Below, piece after piece: positions 13,500 to 26,169 of a stretch of 64,000 nt of DNA. The notes under the pieces were generated by a model, which worked only from the letters and a program-made list of their open reading frames with translations, ran no database searches and was not told the origin of the DNA. The position numbers were made by a program, and so were the translations under genes. This DNA is from Sphagnum magellanicum (taxonomy: Eukaryota; Streptophyta; Sphagnopsida; Sphagnales; Sphagnaceae): contig CM038912.1 in assembly GCA_021904315.1 (NCBI GenBank), positions 13,479,061 to 13,543,060 of the forward strand, read 5' to 3'. The number at the start of each line of letters is the position of its first letter. The stretch's first letter is position 1.

Positions 13500-14145
13500 T
13501 TTTAAAATTTGTTTATTTAGTTTGCCCATTTTGGTATTCTTGTTTCTAAAATCATAATCCTCTATGCCTATATAATATATATGCAATCTAAAACAAAATA
13601 TAGGCCAAATATGAACCCTGATTTTCTTAACTTGTTATTTATTTTGCCCATTTTGGCATTCTTGACTCTAAAATTATAATGGTCCTTGTGCATACATAAT
13701 ATGTGTACAAAATAAAGCAAAATTCAACCCAAATCTAAAATCATATTTTTTATTTCATTTCATCCATTTTGGCATTCTTGTTTTAAAAATTATAATGGTC
13801 CTTGTGCTTACATAATATGTGTACAATATAAAGCAAAACTCAACCCAAATGTGAAATCTAATTTTTAAACTTCATTTCATCCATTTTGGCATTCTTGTTT
13901 TAAAAATTATAATGGTCCTTGTGCTTACATAATATGTGTACAATATAAAGCAAAACTCAACCCAAATGTGAAATCTAATTTTTAAACTTCATTTCATCCA
14001 TTTTGGCATTCTTGTCTTTAAAATAATAATGGTCTTTGTGCCTACATAATGTGTACAATAGGAAACAAAACTTAACCCAAATCTGAAATCTGCTTTTTTA
14101 CTTCATTTTCTTTTTTTCTATTTGGCATCTTGTTTTTCAAACCTT
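13500..14145 (+). repeat. ~118-bp tandem tail of composite repeat, copy 1
   Basis: About six head-to-tail units, each containing a CATTTTGGCATTCTTG core followed by a TAATGGTCCTTGTGC block and an ACAATATAAAGCAAAA block. Cores lie near 13527, 13648, 13764, 13883, 14000 and 14110. The two middle units (about 13750-13980) look identical over ~117 bases, which implies a recent duplication. The outer units are diverged. Confidence 0.8.
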
Positions 14146-14193
14146 CATGATGCATGATTTAAAAGAAAAAAAAACAAACAAATGTAAGTGGGG

Positions 14194-16800
14194 TCATTTG
14201 CATTCTTTGGTTCTATGAAATAACCAACAAAACCACTTAGTGAAAACAAAGTTCCATAAAGTTCTATAACCCTTTCTTACTTGGAAAGTTATGACATCAC
14301 CTCTAGGGATGGAATATTCATTACAACCTCCTACAAAAATAGCATCCATGCCAACTTGGGGTTGTAGCATAGTACTTAATGTCACACATATTGGTATTCA
14401 ATTTCATACTAAAAAATTGCACACAATGGTTTGTAATTCCTACTTGAAACACAACAATTACACCCAAAAGCAAACACACATATTCCATACACAATCTCCT
14501 TTTTCATTACATTATGACTACCATTGGAGTACAAAACCAAGATACAATGGATGAGAAAATATTCCCCTTCACCTTAAACCAAGTGTTTTCCCTTCCTCCT
14601 TACAATTGTGGTCACAATCTTATCCAAACCTTAGGTAAACTAGTTGGCATCACCTTTTATATCAATCAAGAGGTAGTAGGTCTCACCTACTATTGGTAAT
14701 TCTATAAAATTATTCGGGTGCCCCCTAAATAAACTAAGTTAGGTTATATCCTTTAACACTTTTGAAGTGGAAACCTTTGCCAATTATAGAAAATATGGCA
14801 TTTAAGTACAAAATAAAACTAGTATCACTTGATATATATGTAAATGGTTTCTAGTAACATAGTTTTATTTTAAAAAATGCCCATCACATGTTAATAAAAA
14901 TTCATAGTTTATTTTTTGCAACAAACAATAAACCTCATTCCAACTCAATGTTGGTTGGTGGGTGAAGATATCAACTTTCAGATCACAAGACATCCTTTTA
15001 GCAAAGATGAAATACAAATGTTTGCAAGGGACATAATTTCCTTTCTTTCCAATAGAAGATGACAACATAGAAACAAAATCAATGCAAGTACAAGTAGGGT
15101 AACATCCAATCCTAACATCATAAACATTGCCATGTAACATGGAACTAGTAGTTTACATCATGTACACACATTGACGCGCTCCCAAGCCCCTTGCTAGACC
15201 CACTTGAGGGTCCAAGTATGTTGAATTGCGGAAAGTTGGGAGTTGAAGGCCGCTCCCAACTTCCAACACTAAAAGGGGGTAGAGGGGCGTGCTATAAGTC
15301 CTGGGATTAGACTAGGAAGAGGGACAAGTATTATCTCATTCGAATTTGCATCCAAAACCAACCACAAGAGGGTTAGTTCACATTCGGGAACACCCTTGGG
15401 TGTTGGGACAAGCCACGGGCATTTGGATTCACTTGACTCATCACGACCCAGACTCGGGGGAAGCCACCACCTTCCCCCATATAGTATTCTCTGCAGCTTT
15501 CCGCTGAGGCTACATCCGAATGGCACTTTTTCTTGGGACTCCCAAGGAGGAGTCCCGAAATTGTCCCGAGTTGGAGTCCCGGGACTTTGGGAGCTCATAT
15601 CTCCCGGCTCCGACCTCCAATTGGAGTGAGGTCTGAACCAAAGTTGTAGCTCTCCTCGAGAGCTTTCCAACTCCATGTTGCACTCCTTCAGCAGACGTTG
15701 GGAAGAGGTCGATTCTAGACTTTTAGTGGTCGAAAGTCAAATTGTCAATTTAACTTCCGGCCCTTATTTTGCCCATAACTTGGGTTAAAGATGTCCAAAT
15801 GGCACATGCAAGGCCATTTTGGGCATCTACATTTCAAGACCTTTCCATTGATATAAAGAACATCTCAATGCAAGGTGTTTTGACCCTTGAACTCGAGCTT
15901 TGAGTTTTTGGGAGTCCCGGAGGACTCTAACTTCCCACTTTTGGGGGTGTGAATTTCATCCTCACACTTATCCCAAAATGGGGTTGCGACACACATCCAA
16001 TCCTAGGTGGAGGTACGTCAATGTGACGCAAAATTGATGCATCCATTAAGTTAGCTAACTCCCATTTGCAATTATGAAGTTCATTTAGTCCACTTCGTTG
16101 AATTGATTTCCCATCACGTTTCAATGGGGTTTGCCTTGCCTTAGGTGGAGGTTCTTGATGTTCATCACCACCTCCTTCATATGTCATACCCCCAAAGTGA
16201 TCTTTAGGTGGGAATGAACGTTTCAGTAGATGAAAATTGACTTTTTCAACGGACACAATTTCACTAGTTGTGAGATTTGTACCTAACATCATTGGCCATA
16301 CATGGGCAAGGATGGATGTTTGAGGACAAATGTTCAAACTGCACCTTCCACACAAGCTTTAGGTCGAAAAAGACCTAACTATGTCAAGTTAAAGTCCCAT
16401 TCTTCCCCTTTGCAATGAGAGCCTTGCATTTTTCCTTAAAAAACACATGAATTGCAATACATTACACCTTGGATCCTAGTCTTATGTGCTCAATATGCCA
16501 TTTTGCTTAAATGCAATCTATTTCCACAACTTCTTATGATGTAGATGGAATTCCTTCATCAATGGATGCCATGTTTGTAGCAAACTTGAATTGAGAAAAT
16601 GATGGAGTGAAGAATCAAAAGGCATTAATGTATGACAACAAGGGACAAAAAAATTATCTCTATCACTATGATGTGAATCTCCAATAGACCTTGACAAAGT
16701 TCCTAATTTTTGCCTGCAAATCCCAAACCTTTTTTTCCCTTCAAGCCCAACCATGTTATTTTGAAAGGAAGAAGAAGATGAAAGGTGCACAAGAAGAAAT
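14194..16800 (-). pseudogene. SWIM zinc-finger gene, broken, split by a solo LTR
   Basis: On the minus strand, blocks of coding-like sequence run from about 16800 to 14200. The clearest is a SWIM zinc finger at 15092-15018 with CxC then, 19 residues on, CxH (PTCTC ... VPCKHLYF). An HQPTLSWNEVY tail follows at about 14950. Upstream are a charged Pro-rich linker (EPPPKARQTPLKRDGKS, about 16150) and FFKEKCKALIAKGKNGTLT (about 16440). SWIM fingers bind DNA or protein and occur in transposases, FAR1-type factors and other plant proteins. The gene is interrupted by an 820-bp retroelement relic at 15172-15991 and has further stops and shifts. I do not recognise the full protein. It could be a transposon gene or a host gene. 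Confidence 0.7.
15172..15991. mobile_element. solo LTR (820 bp) with CACAT target duplication
   Basis: A GC-richer block starts TGACGCGCTCCC and ends GGTTGCGACA, obeying the TG...CA rule. It is flanked by perfect 5-bp copies of CACAT at 15167-15171 and 15992-15996. Removing it and one CACAT joins the two sides of the SWIM-gene remnant, so it landed in that gene. I found no coding sequence in it, and one LTR with intact target duplication is the usual product of LTR-LTR recombination. The intact duplication and the contrast with its AT-rich host suggest it is younger than the gene it entered. Superfamily is unknown. Confidence 0.75.
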
Positions 16801-17051
16801 CTTGTCCTTTTTCACCCTCACACATTTTGATTATTATCTGATTTGACTACATTTCTACTACCATCTTAACCATCTTAAGTTTGCAAGTAGCTTGTTGCAC
16901 TAATTGATGGTCAATATTGTTCATAGTTGTTACATTCAACATGTTGTTCACTTATGAATATAATTTGAACCCTATTTTATTTTCAAATATTTTAAAGTTG
17001 TTGATGTGAAAATTGAAGTAGCCTTTAACTTTATTTACACAATGCATTATA

Positions 17052-17720
17052 ATGGGTTAGTGATTTTTTTGACATCTCTTCAACTATCAACATGGTACAT
17101 GAGTTGAACCATCAAATTTTAACATGTTGAAACCATTATTCATGAGTTGCATTTTATATTTACCATAATTTATTTAAAAACTTAAACAATTTAAAACTTT
17201 GCATTTATATTGGAATGAATTAGTGTTTTTTCACATCTCTTCAATTATCAAGATGTGTACATGAGTTAAACCATTCACATTTAATATGTTAAAACATTAT
17301 TCACAAGTTGCATCTTGCATTTATTAAAATATATTGAAACATATGTAATTTAATGCTTTACAATTATACTTGAATAATTTAGTGATTTTTTTTCACATTT
17401 CTTGAATTATCAACATCTTTACATGAGTTGAATCATCAACTTTGAACTTATCGAAACCATTATTCAAATGTTGCATATTGTAATTATTAATATATATTGA
17501 AACACACATAACGATTTAATGCCTTACATTTATACTTGAACAAATTAATGAATTTTTTCATGTCTCTTGAATTATCAACATTTGCACATGAGTTGAATCA
17601 TTCATTTTGAATGTGTTAAATCCACTATTCACGAATTGCATTTTACATTCACCACAATTTTTTGAAATAGATGTATACAAACTAGACATGTTTCTTATTT
17701 ATATTTAAATGGGTTAATGA
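17052..17720 (+). repeat. ~165-bp tandem repeat, about 4 units
   Basis: Units begin near 17052, 17216, 17376 and 17545. Each holds a TTAGTGATTTTTT start, a TTATCAACAT block, ACATGAGTTGAA, a TTCACGAGTTGCAT block and an A/T-rich end. Spacing is 160-170 bases and units differ at many positions, so the array is old. Confidence 0.75.
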
Positions 17721-20700
17721 CTAGGTCAAATGTTCATGCATATAAAGTCTAGGATGCAAGTAGACCTTAAAATTATAATTTTTCATATATTAAATTATTG
17801 TACATTTATGTCAATTAGAACGTATGTTTTTTCCCAGTTTGTTTTAGGCATCATGTGGACAAGTTTTTTATTACGAATGTTCATGATGCCACACCAAAAA
17901 TCCCCATAAATATCCCTAAATTTTTCCCCTTTTTTTCTTGTGGTGTATAAAAAAAACCCTATGTTAAAAAAAATGATTAAATTTTTATTTTTTATTTTCT
18001 TGAAATATATTGTGATTATGATGATGATAATGATTATTATAATGATGTGGATGATGATTATTATTGTTGTTGTTGTTATTATTATAAATTATCAATTTTT
18101 TTTACTTCATATTTTTATTTTAAACATGATTTATTACTTTTTTACTTTTTTTTTTGGATTTATCCGGAGTTTATGGGTTCCAGCCATGGATATTTGTGCG
18201 CCCTAACTTTTCTAGATATGAAAAGACACATCTTGGACTAAATTACAAATGAAAAGACACATTATTTGATTTTTTTTTCCTCCAAAATGTTTTTGGTTGT
18301 TGCATGTTTGTCTTCCCTACATTGGTGAGGAGAAGAATACGAAAACTTAAACATTTGTGGATTTAGATACTCATGTTGTGATTTTTGTTACGAATTTGAA
18401 CAAGGGGAAACCTACCTCCCACAACAATAACAAACCCCAAGCTTGTTGATTTTCAAGCCAAATGAACTCAACTTTTTTGTACCAATTACCATTCAAAGTT
18501 AAAGCAACATAACCAACCTATGATGAGCAATACAACATGATCATTTGGTGCAAATTATATGCATTAGAATCAAGCAAGAAATTCATGCATGGAATTTGGA
18601 ATATGAAATCTAATTGTCTTTCTTGTTAGTTTTGATATTCACATAAATTGACATTTTTCATTCATAACCATGGCATTAATACATGTCCACCATGTCATTT
18701 GCCGTCATTAATTATTTCACCATTTCCTACACACCCAAATTCAATAACAAATTTAATGACAATATTGAAATATGTAGCATGTTATTGGGGCTTTCAATTT
18801 ACAATTGTGAAGTATTAATGATATGAAAATATTTTCATTACTTTTGGCCCTCCCATGGTGCATTCCAAAACCTTAATTTAACCAAACCAAAACCCATGGA
18901 ATCTCGAAAAAAACACACATATTATGCAAGGATAAACTTTTGTGATATGTTGTTGAGCTTACAAGGTAATCACAAACCTGATAGCCTAAGAAAGAAAGAG
19001 GATATATGGGGGTGCAAAACCTACTCTGCAACCGTCCCTTCCCACCCCACCCCCATTCCTCTCAAATCAAATGCAAGATTCATATTCAAAATTCCCTTCT
19101 CTTGTATTTTTGTGATTTTGTTTCTTTCTATAACATAAAATCATCGAGTTTGGCTTTCATTTAATTCTTCATCAATTTCAATTTTAATAAAACTAATCAA
19201 CATGATGAAATTATCATCACCATAATTATTATGTTTTTCATTCCTATGTGTTAACACCACCAACTTAGATTCATCATCATCATATGTGTCCTCATGGTCC
19301 TCCTCATTGTTCTCCTTGTAGTTTTCATTGTCTACATCATCTACCTTCTCAAAAGTCATTATCATATTCATCTTCATCAGTTTTGTCATCAACATTCATA
19401 ACCACCAATGCAATCTTACAAACTTTCACAATGATGACATTGACATTGGTCACAAGACTTTTTCCATTGATTTTCATAGACCTTTAAATTAAGTGGCTTG
19501 AATGGCATTTGTATTTTAATTCATAGATTGGTTTATACCAATCAAGGTTGACATACTTTCATAGTTGAAATGTCGTTGCAATCATGAAGTTTGGGTCTTA
19601 AGTAATTGTTCATTTTTTCATTTTTTAACAAAAAATTAGCACTCTAGACTCATCATCATAATAATACTACAAACAAGTTCATGCATAATTTATTACTTGA
19701 AGTAAGGTTTGTTTGTTTGTTTTTTTTTTTTTTTTTTTCCATTTTTCTAGATTCATCATTATCCTTGCTAATATTATCTTGATTGTATAAATTGTTGTTG
19801 TTATGATGGTTTTGTAGAACAAAACTTATAATTGACCTATAATGATTTTAAAACAAAGTGACATGAACCAAAAAATAAAATGGAAATTCACATGTTCAAC
19901 ATGCATATTGATCTAAGTGGGCTATCAAGAGAAACATTTTATTGATTTTTCCCTTCATGTATGTTCAAGTATGAAAAGATTGTCAACATTTAAATGATTA
20001 ATATTTTTCTTGTGAAATATTTGTAAGAATCATCTTTCATTTTGAAAATATGACTATTTATCCTTTTATGATAATGATTATTTAAACCATCAAATGCAAG
20101 AAAAACTTCAAAATTGGTGGTGGAAATTTTAAATAATCTTTATGATTCATCACAAGTCATTAATCAAATAAATGACCATTGATATAATGTTTAATTTCAT
20201 TCCATTGACATAGTCAAATGGTGAAAATGGCATCATTGTCTAAATTGGGTTTATGTTTTCATTCTTATTTTGAATTAAAAAATTTAAAGAAATCTTTGTC
20301 ACAAAATCTTTATTTTTCTCAAAAGCAACTACCAAAATTTTAAGAAAAGCCATTTTTGGGCCAAAAATTTTGCTAGATTTTATCAATGTTTATGGTGTTG
20401 GACCTTGATGTAGTTTTTTGTCCTTGATGTTATACAATTTGGGTGTTTTTTTCATTTGCATTGCCAATCCATGCTAAATATTTTTTCGGTGGATCCAATG
20501 TGCCAAAACTTAGCATCTATGATTTCCACTAATTATTATTAGTCATGAAGTAATATGATCTCTGTCAAATGCCATGTCAACCACTTCTAGTCCTTAACAT
20601 GACTACATGACTATAGTAATTTAAGAGGATACGATTATTCTCATTTCAAAGGTGGTAAATTTGTTTGACTTATTTTATTCATCCTATTTCAGCAATAATT

Positions 20701-22984
20701 ATCATAATCTATGTTAATTGTCAAATATACATATATATATGATCAAGCTTTACGTATGGGTAAAAGATGCAAACTTAAACAATTGAACATTAGATTGAAG
20801 GAGATGAAATAATGGATGTTTAAAAACTTTAGTGCATGATCCATGCAATGTCATTTTATTATATTTTTGTGATGTTACTCAAGTGGCAATCATCCATATG
20901 TATGTTTAACTAGTATGGCAAAATTCAAAACATGAAAATAAGAAACCTTGAGCACCCTTGCATATTAATTAATTGTAGCAAATTATAAAATAGATCGCAA
21001 ATTTCTTAAGACTAAAGACTTAAATGGAAAATAATTAAAAGGATTCCTCACATGTTATTGGAAATTTACCAAAAAATGATATGCCAAATATAATTTATAA
21101 AACCCACTAATGTTGTGCAATGAAGAGGAAACAACAAATCATGCCATAAGTTGTTGGGACATAGGTTCAATCCTCGCACCATGGATATGTGTGTCCATGA
21201 CTAAACAAGGAACATATTCCCAAAAGTAGTGGTCTAGGTTTACGTGGTCTTATTATAACCTATGAAGACTAAAACAAAATCATATTGAACCCTTTGTACC
21301 CAATGCCCTAAAAGATCAATGGGAAGAAAAACTCCAAGGCAGTTGTTTGGATGTCACAAGTGTTTTAAGGGTTTATAAAACCCTAAGGAAAAGTAATGAG
21401 TTTTTTAAGGCAAAGAGATGGCTCAAATCCCCAAGCAAGCAACGGGCATGAAACTTTACTATTTTTCTTCTAGTGTTGAGAACCATACATGCGATTTCTT
21501 GCATCCAATGGGGGTTTCTAAGGTTACAGAGTGTGGAGAGGATAAAAGATTGTTGTAAGGTCAGTGGTGGCGGTGTTGGCAACAAGTGAATAGTCTATTG
21601 ATGGGCTATGCATTTCAAGTTCATTATCCTTACAAAAGTTTACACCAAATTGTAGTTGCATACAATGCAAAACAAAAGCATGCATGTTTGCATGGTGCAT
21701 GAGAAACCTATGGGCCTTCGTAGAGCTAAGCAACAAGAACCAAATAGATTATTTGTGAAATCATCAGGTTTTGTTTCTTCCTCGAGGTGAACTTTTGCAT
21801 ATGTGAATTTGCTTCAAAACATTATTTAGCTACCATTGTGTAGATCACAATTTTCTTGTAAATGAAAAATTGTATTTTTTCCCCTAGGACATTTAAATGG
21901 GTGAGTTTTTCTTTTAATGTTCAATGTTTTACATGGTTCAGGCATTCCATTGTCAAGAGGTTATGAAGTCATAAGGGAGTAGTAATAGGTTATTGTTATT
22001 GTTGATCCATTGATGAAATCCATAATTAGGCTTTTGATCTACTGCTATATGTTAAAGCTGCCATTATTTTTATCATGTACAATTTGTTATGATTGTGTAG
22101 GGCTAACAAGATTGTTATTTTGAAGTGATCAAAGTCCATTAACATGACACTACAAAATCTTCACATTTCATCTCGCATTACTTATTGCAACCACCATGGC
22201 CATTTGGTACTTTGCACCTCTTCTAGATATTGAGGACATGTTGGAAGATTTGACTACCATGGACACAGGTGCATCGATTGTTGTTGCATATGTTGTGCAT
22301 TCTTGAGGTGGGTTCACCTTCCTTGATGTGCTTGCAACTTGGACCTAAAAGCTACTTTGGGCATTGATTTTGCCATGAGGAAAAGATGGAAGTTTTGTAC
22401 ATGTTTTTAAAAAATATGGTGGTTCGTTTCTTGAGCATTATTATTGTAGTTGTGTTATAGCTCTCGTGTATCCATCTACATAATTTTAACTAGTCCAGTA
22501 TCTTAGCCTTTAACAAAATTGCAACTCACTTATAAGCCTTTATATGTATCTAATTTGTTTTCATGCAATGTTTAGCACATGGCTCGGAAGATACTATAGC
22601 TATGAACATCGCATGTACCTTGTTATCTATCACCATATAATCAAAAGCCAAGTCATGGCATCACAATGTTTGTGTACATAGCCCCATATGCAATAGGTTC
22701 TATATATGCTCCATCCATATTACTAAAGACAACATGGAAATAATTTATCATGTATGTCACCCCTGTCCATCTAATGTTATAATTTGTTTGCAATCTTTAC
22801 ATGGTTTGTCTTTGATTTGCATTTGGACATGTGTCATTGCAATTTCCTCTTAATCACTTACAAAACAAAATTCTAATAGTATACAATGGCATTGTAATTG
22901 GACCCATCTAATCCTTCAAGTTCTACTTGGTTTATGTTGTTTGTGGCTATACGAATTTAGGGTGGTTTAATATGCATTGCACAG
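17721..22984. other. AT-rich intergenic DNA with microsatellites
   Basis: No gene is supported over about 5.2 kb. It includes an ATG/ATT-rich simple stretch at 18015-18090, a T run near 19720-19738, and an acidic minus-strand ORF at 19141-19395 that arises from CAT/ATC-rich simple sequence. A SINE-like unit at 21105-21240 is listed separately. Confidence 0.6.
21105..21240 (+). repeat. tRNA-derived SINE head (possible)
   Basis: GGTTCAATCC at 21164-21173 is a near-perfect pol III B box. A weaker A-box-like stretch (TTGTGCAATGAAGAGG) lies about 50 bases before it. Flanks show no tRNA cloverleaf, so a SINE relic is more likely than a tRNA gene. Confidence 0.4.
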
Positions 22985-23088
22985 TTGAACAAGTTTATTG
23001 AAAAGGGTCCATGGCTACCTATGTGTCTGGGAAGTACCAACCCCAAAATAGCTTTAAATCCACCATCTGATCAATACATCAATGTACG
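22985..23088 (+). other. exon-like fragment of unknown gene
   Basis: A 104-base open stretch (translation begins LNKFIEKGPWLPM) sits exactly between a good acceptor (TGCATTGCACAG) and a consensus donor (ACG|GTGAGT). No neighbouring exon was found and the family is not recognised. It may be part of the CACTA element downstream, a captured host exon, or chance. Confidence 0.3.
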
Positions 23089-24073
23089 GTGAGTGTTCCC
23101 AATCTCTTGAGGTTTATTAAACTACCTATTCTAGAACCATCCTATGCTTCACCTAATTGTTTGATCATTGTAAGGATTTGGGCTTTGGTTGAATTTTTTC
23201 CCTAATCCTTTGAGCGTGTTAAACATTTCAATCTAGATAAATTTCAATTATACTTTGTGGTATTGCAAAGTGTTTACAATGACCAATATCACAAATGTAC
23301 CTATTTTGCTATCAATTGCAATATTTTTAGTGACAAGTTTCATAATTGTACATACTCTATTATGAATTACAAGGGTTTCTAGTGACTAGCTTCACATTTG
23401 TTTAACTATACATAAGAGGAACAATTTTGCCTCTTATTTTAGGACCAAATACCCTTTGAATAACATTTTGCTTTTGATAATTATAATTAATGGATTGTAA
23501 TGTGTGTTGTTTGATGGAGCTAGGTGGACATGGAGGTTAATTTGATTTATATAATCCCACATCAACCTTTGTCACCATATCAATGGCAAGTGTTTCCTAT
23601 TACAAGTTTATATTCTCTCATTACTTCAAGATGGACAACATGTTTTTAATTTGAATTTGCTACCAAGCTCCACAAATTGGGCATTAGCTTTTTCTACAAT
23701 TGAAGGATGTTACTAGGATATAATCAATAGTTTCCCATCTTGTATAGATTTATTCAAAAGACCCATTTCATCTTTAATACTCTAACTGAAGAAGCCATCC
23801 ACATCAATTTCCTTCTACACACAATTTGAACAATAAATTTAAACATTCGTTCCTATTGGTTGTGTTTGTATCAAGATTAGACCTATTATACACAAACCAA
23901 CTCTAATCAAGTTGGGCACATGGGGCAAAATCTTATCTGCAACTGCTACATTTTCCGAGTGGCATTTTGTAAATATATGTTGTATGTGTGATTTGGCTTG
24001 TTAGAAATTGATTTTGCTCACAATGTAAACTTTTGGGTGGGGGGGTATAAGTTGAAGGTCAAATTGAAAGCAA

Positions 24074-24385
24074 ATGTCAAGATTATTATGTTTAAGAGAT
24101 GAAAGGCTTTGGCAAAGGGAGGAGGCTTCTACAATTTCAAACAGGTTTGCAAGGATGACCTGTAACTATAACATTTGCCATGGAGGGTGGTATTGGACTA
24201 GGAATCTGGTCAGACAACACCTTAATACTTACAGGCATGATCCAACTTTACACAATCTACGTCCTGAACCTGTGAGTTCAACAACCCCTTTTATACCACC
24301 CAACAAATATTTTTATATGGATGTTGCCACTATGGAATGCACATTTGCTAACTTGTTGCAAGTTGGCCTAGTTAACTCTTACTAA
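24074..24385 (+). pseudogene. CACTA transposase N-terminal region (probable)
   Basis: A 103-codon open frame contains CNYNICHGGWYWTRNLVRQH, followed by LNTYRHDP. This resembles the Cys-containing N-terminal block of TNP2-type transposases, where CPC..C is followed by a region with a conserved HL. It lies about 0.5 kb before the TNP2 core on the same strand, as expected. Similarity is weak, so the identity leans on position. Confidence 0.45.
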
Positions 24386-24856
24386 CTTATGTCTTAAGAT
24401 TTGAATATTGTTGTTCAAATTAGAATGTGTTGTCCATGATAATCATACCAAGTCTCCATTTCCAAAAATTAATTTATCTCATCAAATCAAAATATTATAA
24501 TCCTTTCTAAAGGTTTATCCTAATTTGACATTGAAGGACATTATTATACAACAACACAAACAATAATGTGTTGGTGCCCATGGTAATTGTAACAACAGGG
24601 CTTCCACTTTTTCAAATGTTGTTTTTAAATCATAAGACTAACCATTTCTTAGGGCGCTTGCTTAATTAGGAAAACATTCATTATAATGTACTACATGTGG
24701 CAAATGCACCAAGTGTTTCAGGATAGTGATGAAGAATGCAATGAAGGACATCCATAACAACTAGTGATGAGGTGGCATTAGGCATTCAAATAGAAAGAGC
24801 TCTCAATGATGCTTGGGGAGCATGTGATGCAACTATAAATTAGTCTAGACAACAAA

Positions 24857-26166
24857 TTGGAAATTTACACAAGCAAGACCCTTTTGAAATCTTTGATCAC
24901 ATTGAGTTTGATGCTAATGGTATTGGTTTGTATGAATCAAGAGAGGGTGTACCTGAATCTACATAAGATGATCTTAAAATTAATGGAAAAGTTCAAAATT
25001 CCTTTGTTTGAAGGTAGTGGATTCAGTAGATTAATAGGTAAACTTATGATATTGAATACCTTAGCAACCCATGAGTGTACTAATGGGTTTGTGGATGAAT
25101 TATTATCCTTGCTATGCAACTCCATACTCCCTAAGCCAAACAATTTGCCTAAGTCACACTATGAGGCAAAAAACTTGATTTGAAACTTGGGATTAGGATA
25201 TAATACCATACACGCATGTGGAAATGGTTGTGTTTTTTTTCGCAATGAGCATTTTGTAGCAAAGCAATGCCCAATTTGTGGATGGTTTAAATTTCTTCCC
25301 GAATGAATTAAGATCCCAAAAAAAGAGTTTAGGTCCATTTTCCACTCATTCCAAGGCTAAAACGAATGTTCATAACTCCTCACCTTGTTGAACTAATGAT
25401 ATCGCATCATGAGAACATAAATCAAGATGGATTGGTCTGATATGCAACTTATTCAAAAGCATGGGCTCACATCAACTCCAAGTGGCCAAAATTTGCAACT
25501 AATCCGCACAACCTCTAATTGGGGCTTGCGTTGGATGGGGTCAACCCATTTGGTAACCAATCCACAACTTGGTCCACATGGCCGATTTTTGTCCTACACT
25601 ATAACCTACCTCTATGGCTTACTATGAAAAAGTTTAATCTTATGCTTGCATCAATGATTCGTGGAAAAGAGTCAGTAAAAAATGACAACATTGACGTCTA
25701 CAATATGGTTCCATTATTGGAAGAACTACTAGAGCTTTGGGGTCCATGCTTGGGATGTGACATGACCTATCGGGGAATGAAGCTTCACAATGCACGGATT
25801 ACTTATGTGTCAATCCATGATATGCCGACATATGTGTTATTGTCTAGCCAAGTGACCAAGGGCTACAAAGGGTGTCTTGCTTCTGGATTAAATACATCTT
25901 GTCGCCATTCACAAAAGTTGGCAAAAATGATATATGAATCTCATCATAAATGGTTGCCCAAAAACCACCCTAGTCGCTCCAACACAAGTGCTTTTAATGG
26001 TAGAACTGAGAGAAGGCTGGCTCCACAAACTATGACTAGAGTTGATGTCTTCGAACATGCTAATTCCTATGATACTTGGAAGATCAATGGTGAGAGGGAG
26101 AAGGACAATCCTATTGCACAAACAAGAATGAAAAGGAGTATTTTATTCAACCTACTGTATTAGAAG
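24857..26166 (+). pseudogene. CACTA TNP2 transposase core, 5' exon region
   Basis: Recognisable TNP2/Transposase_21 blocks in order: KFKIPLFEGSGFSRL and SHYEAKNLI (24985-25180), IHACGNGCVFFRNEHF then CPICGW (25210-25285), ALDGVNPFGNQSTTWS (25525-25572), YNLPLW, DNIDVYNMVPLLEELLELW (25685-25742), GYKGCLASGLNTSCRHS, LPKNHPSRSNTSAFNGRTE (about 25955-26010). This is the catalytic half of the protein that cuts at CACTA ends. It ends near a donor-like GTGTTG at about 26170. Stops and frame changes occur, for example around 25183, 25300 and 25427-25519, so it is inactive. Confidence 0.88.
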
Positions 26167-26169
26167 GTG

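Noticed and set aside
13500-14145. CRISPR-like array
   Set aside because: The units are ~118 bp and repeat along their full length without short repeat/unique spacer structure, in a plant nuclear context.
19141-19395. Acidic minus-strand ORF of 84 codons
   Set aside because: It comes from CAT/ATC simple sequence and has no conserved block.
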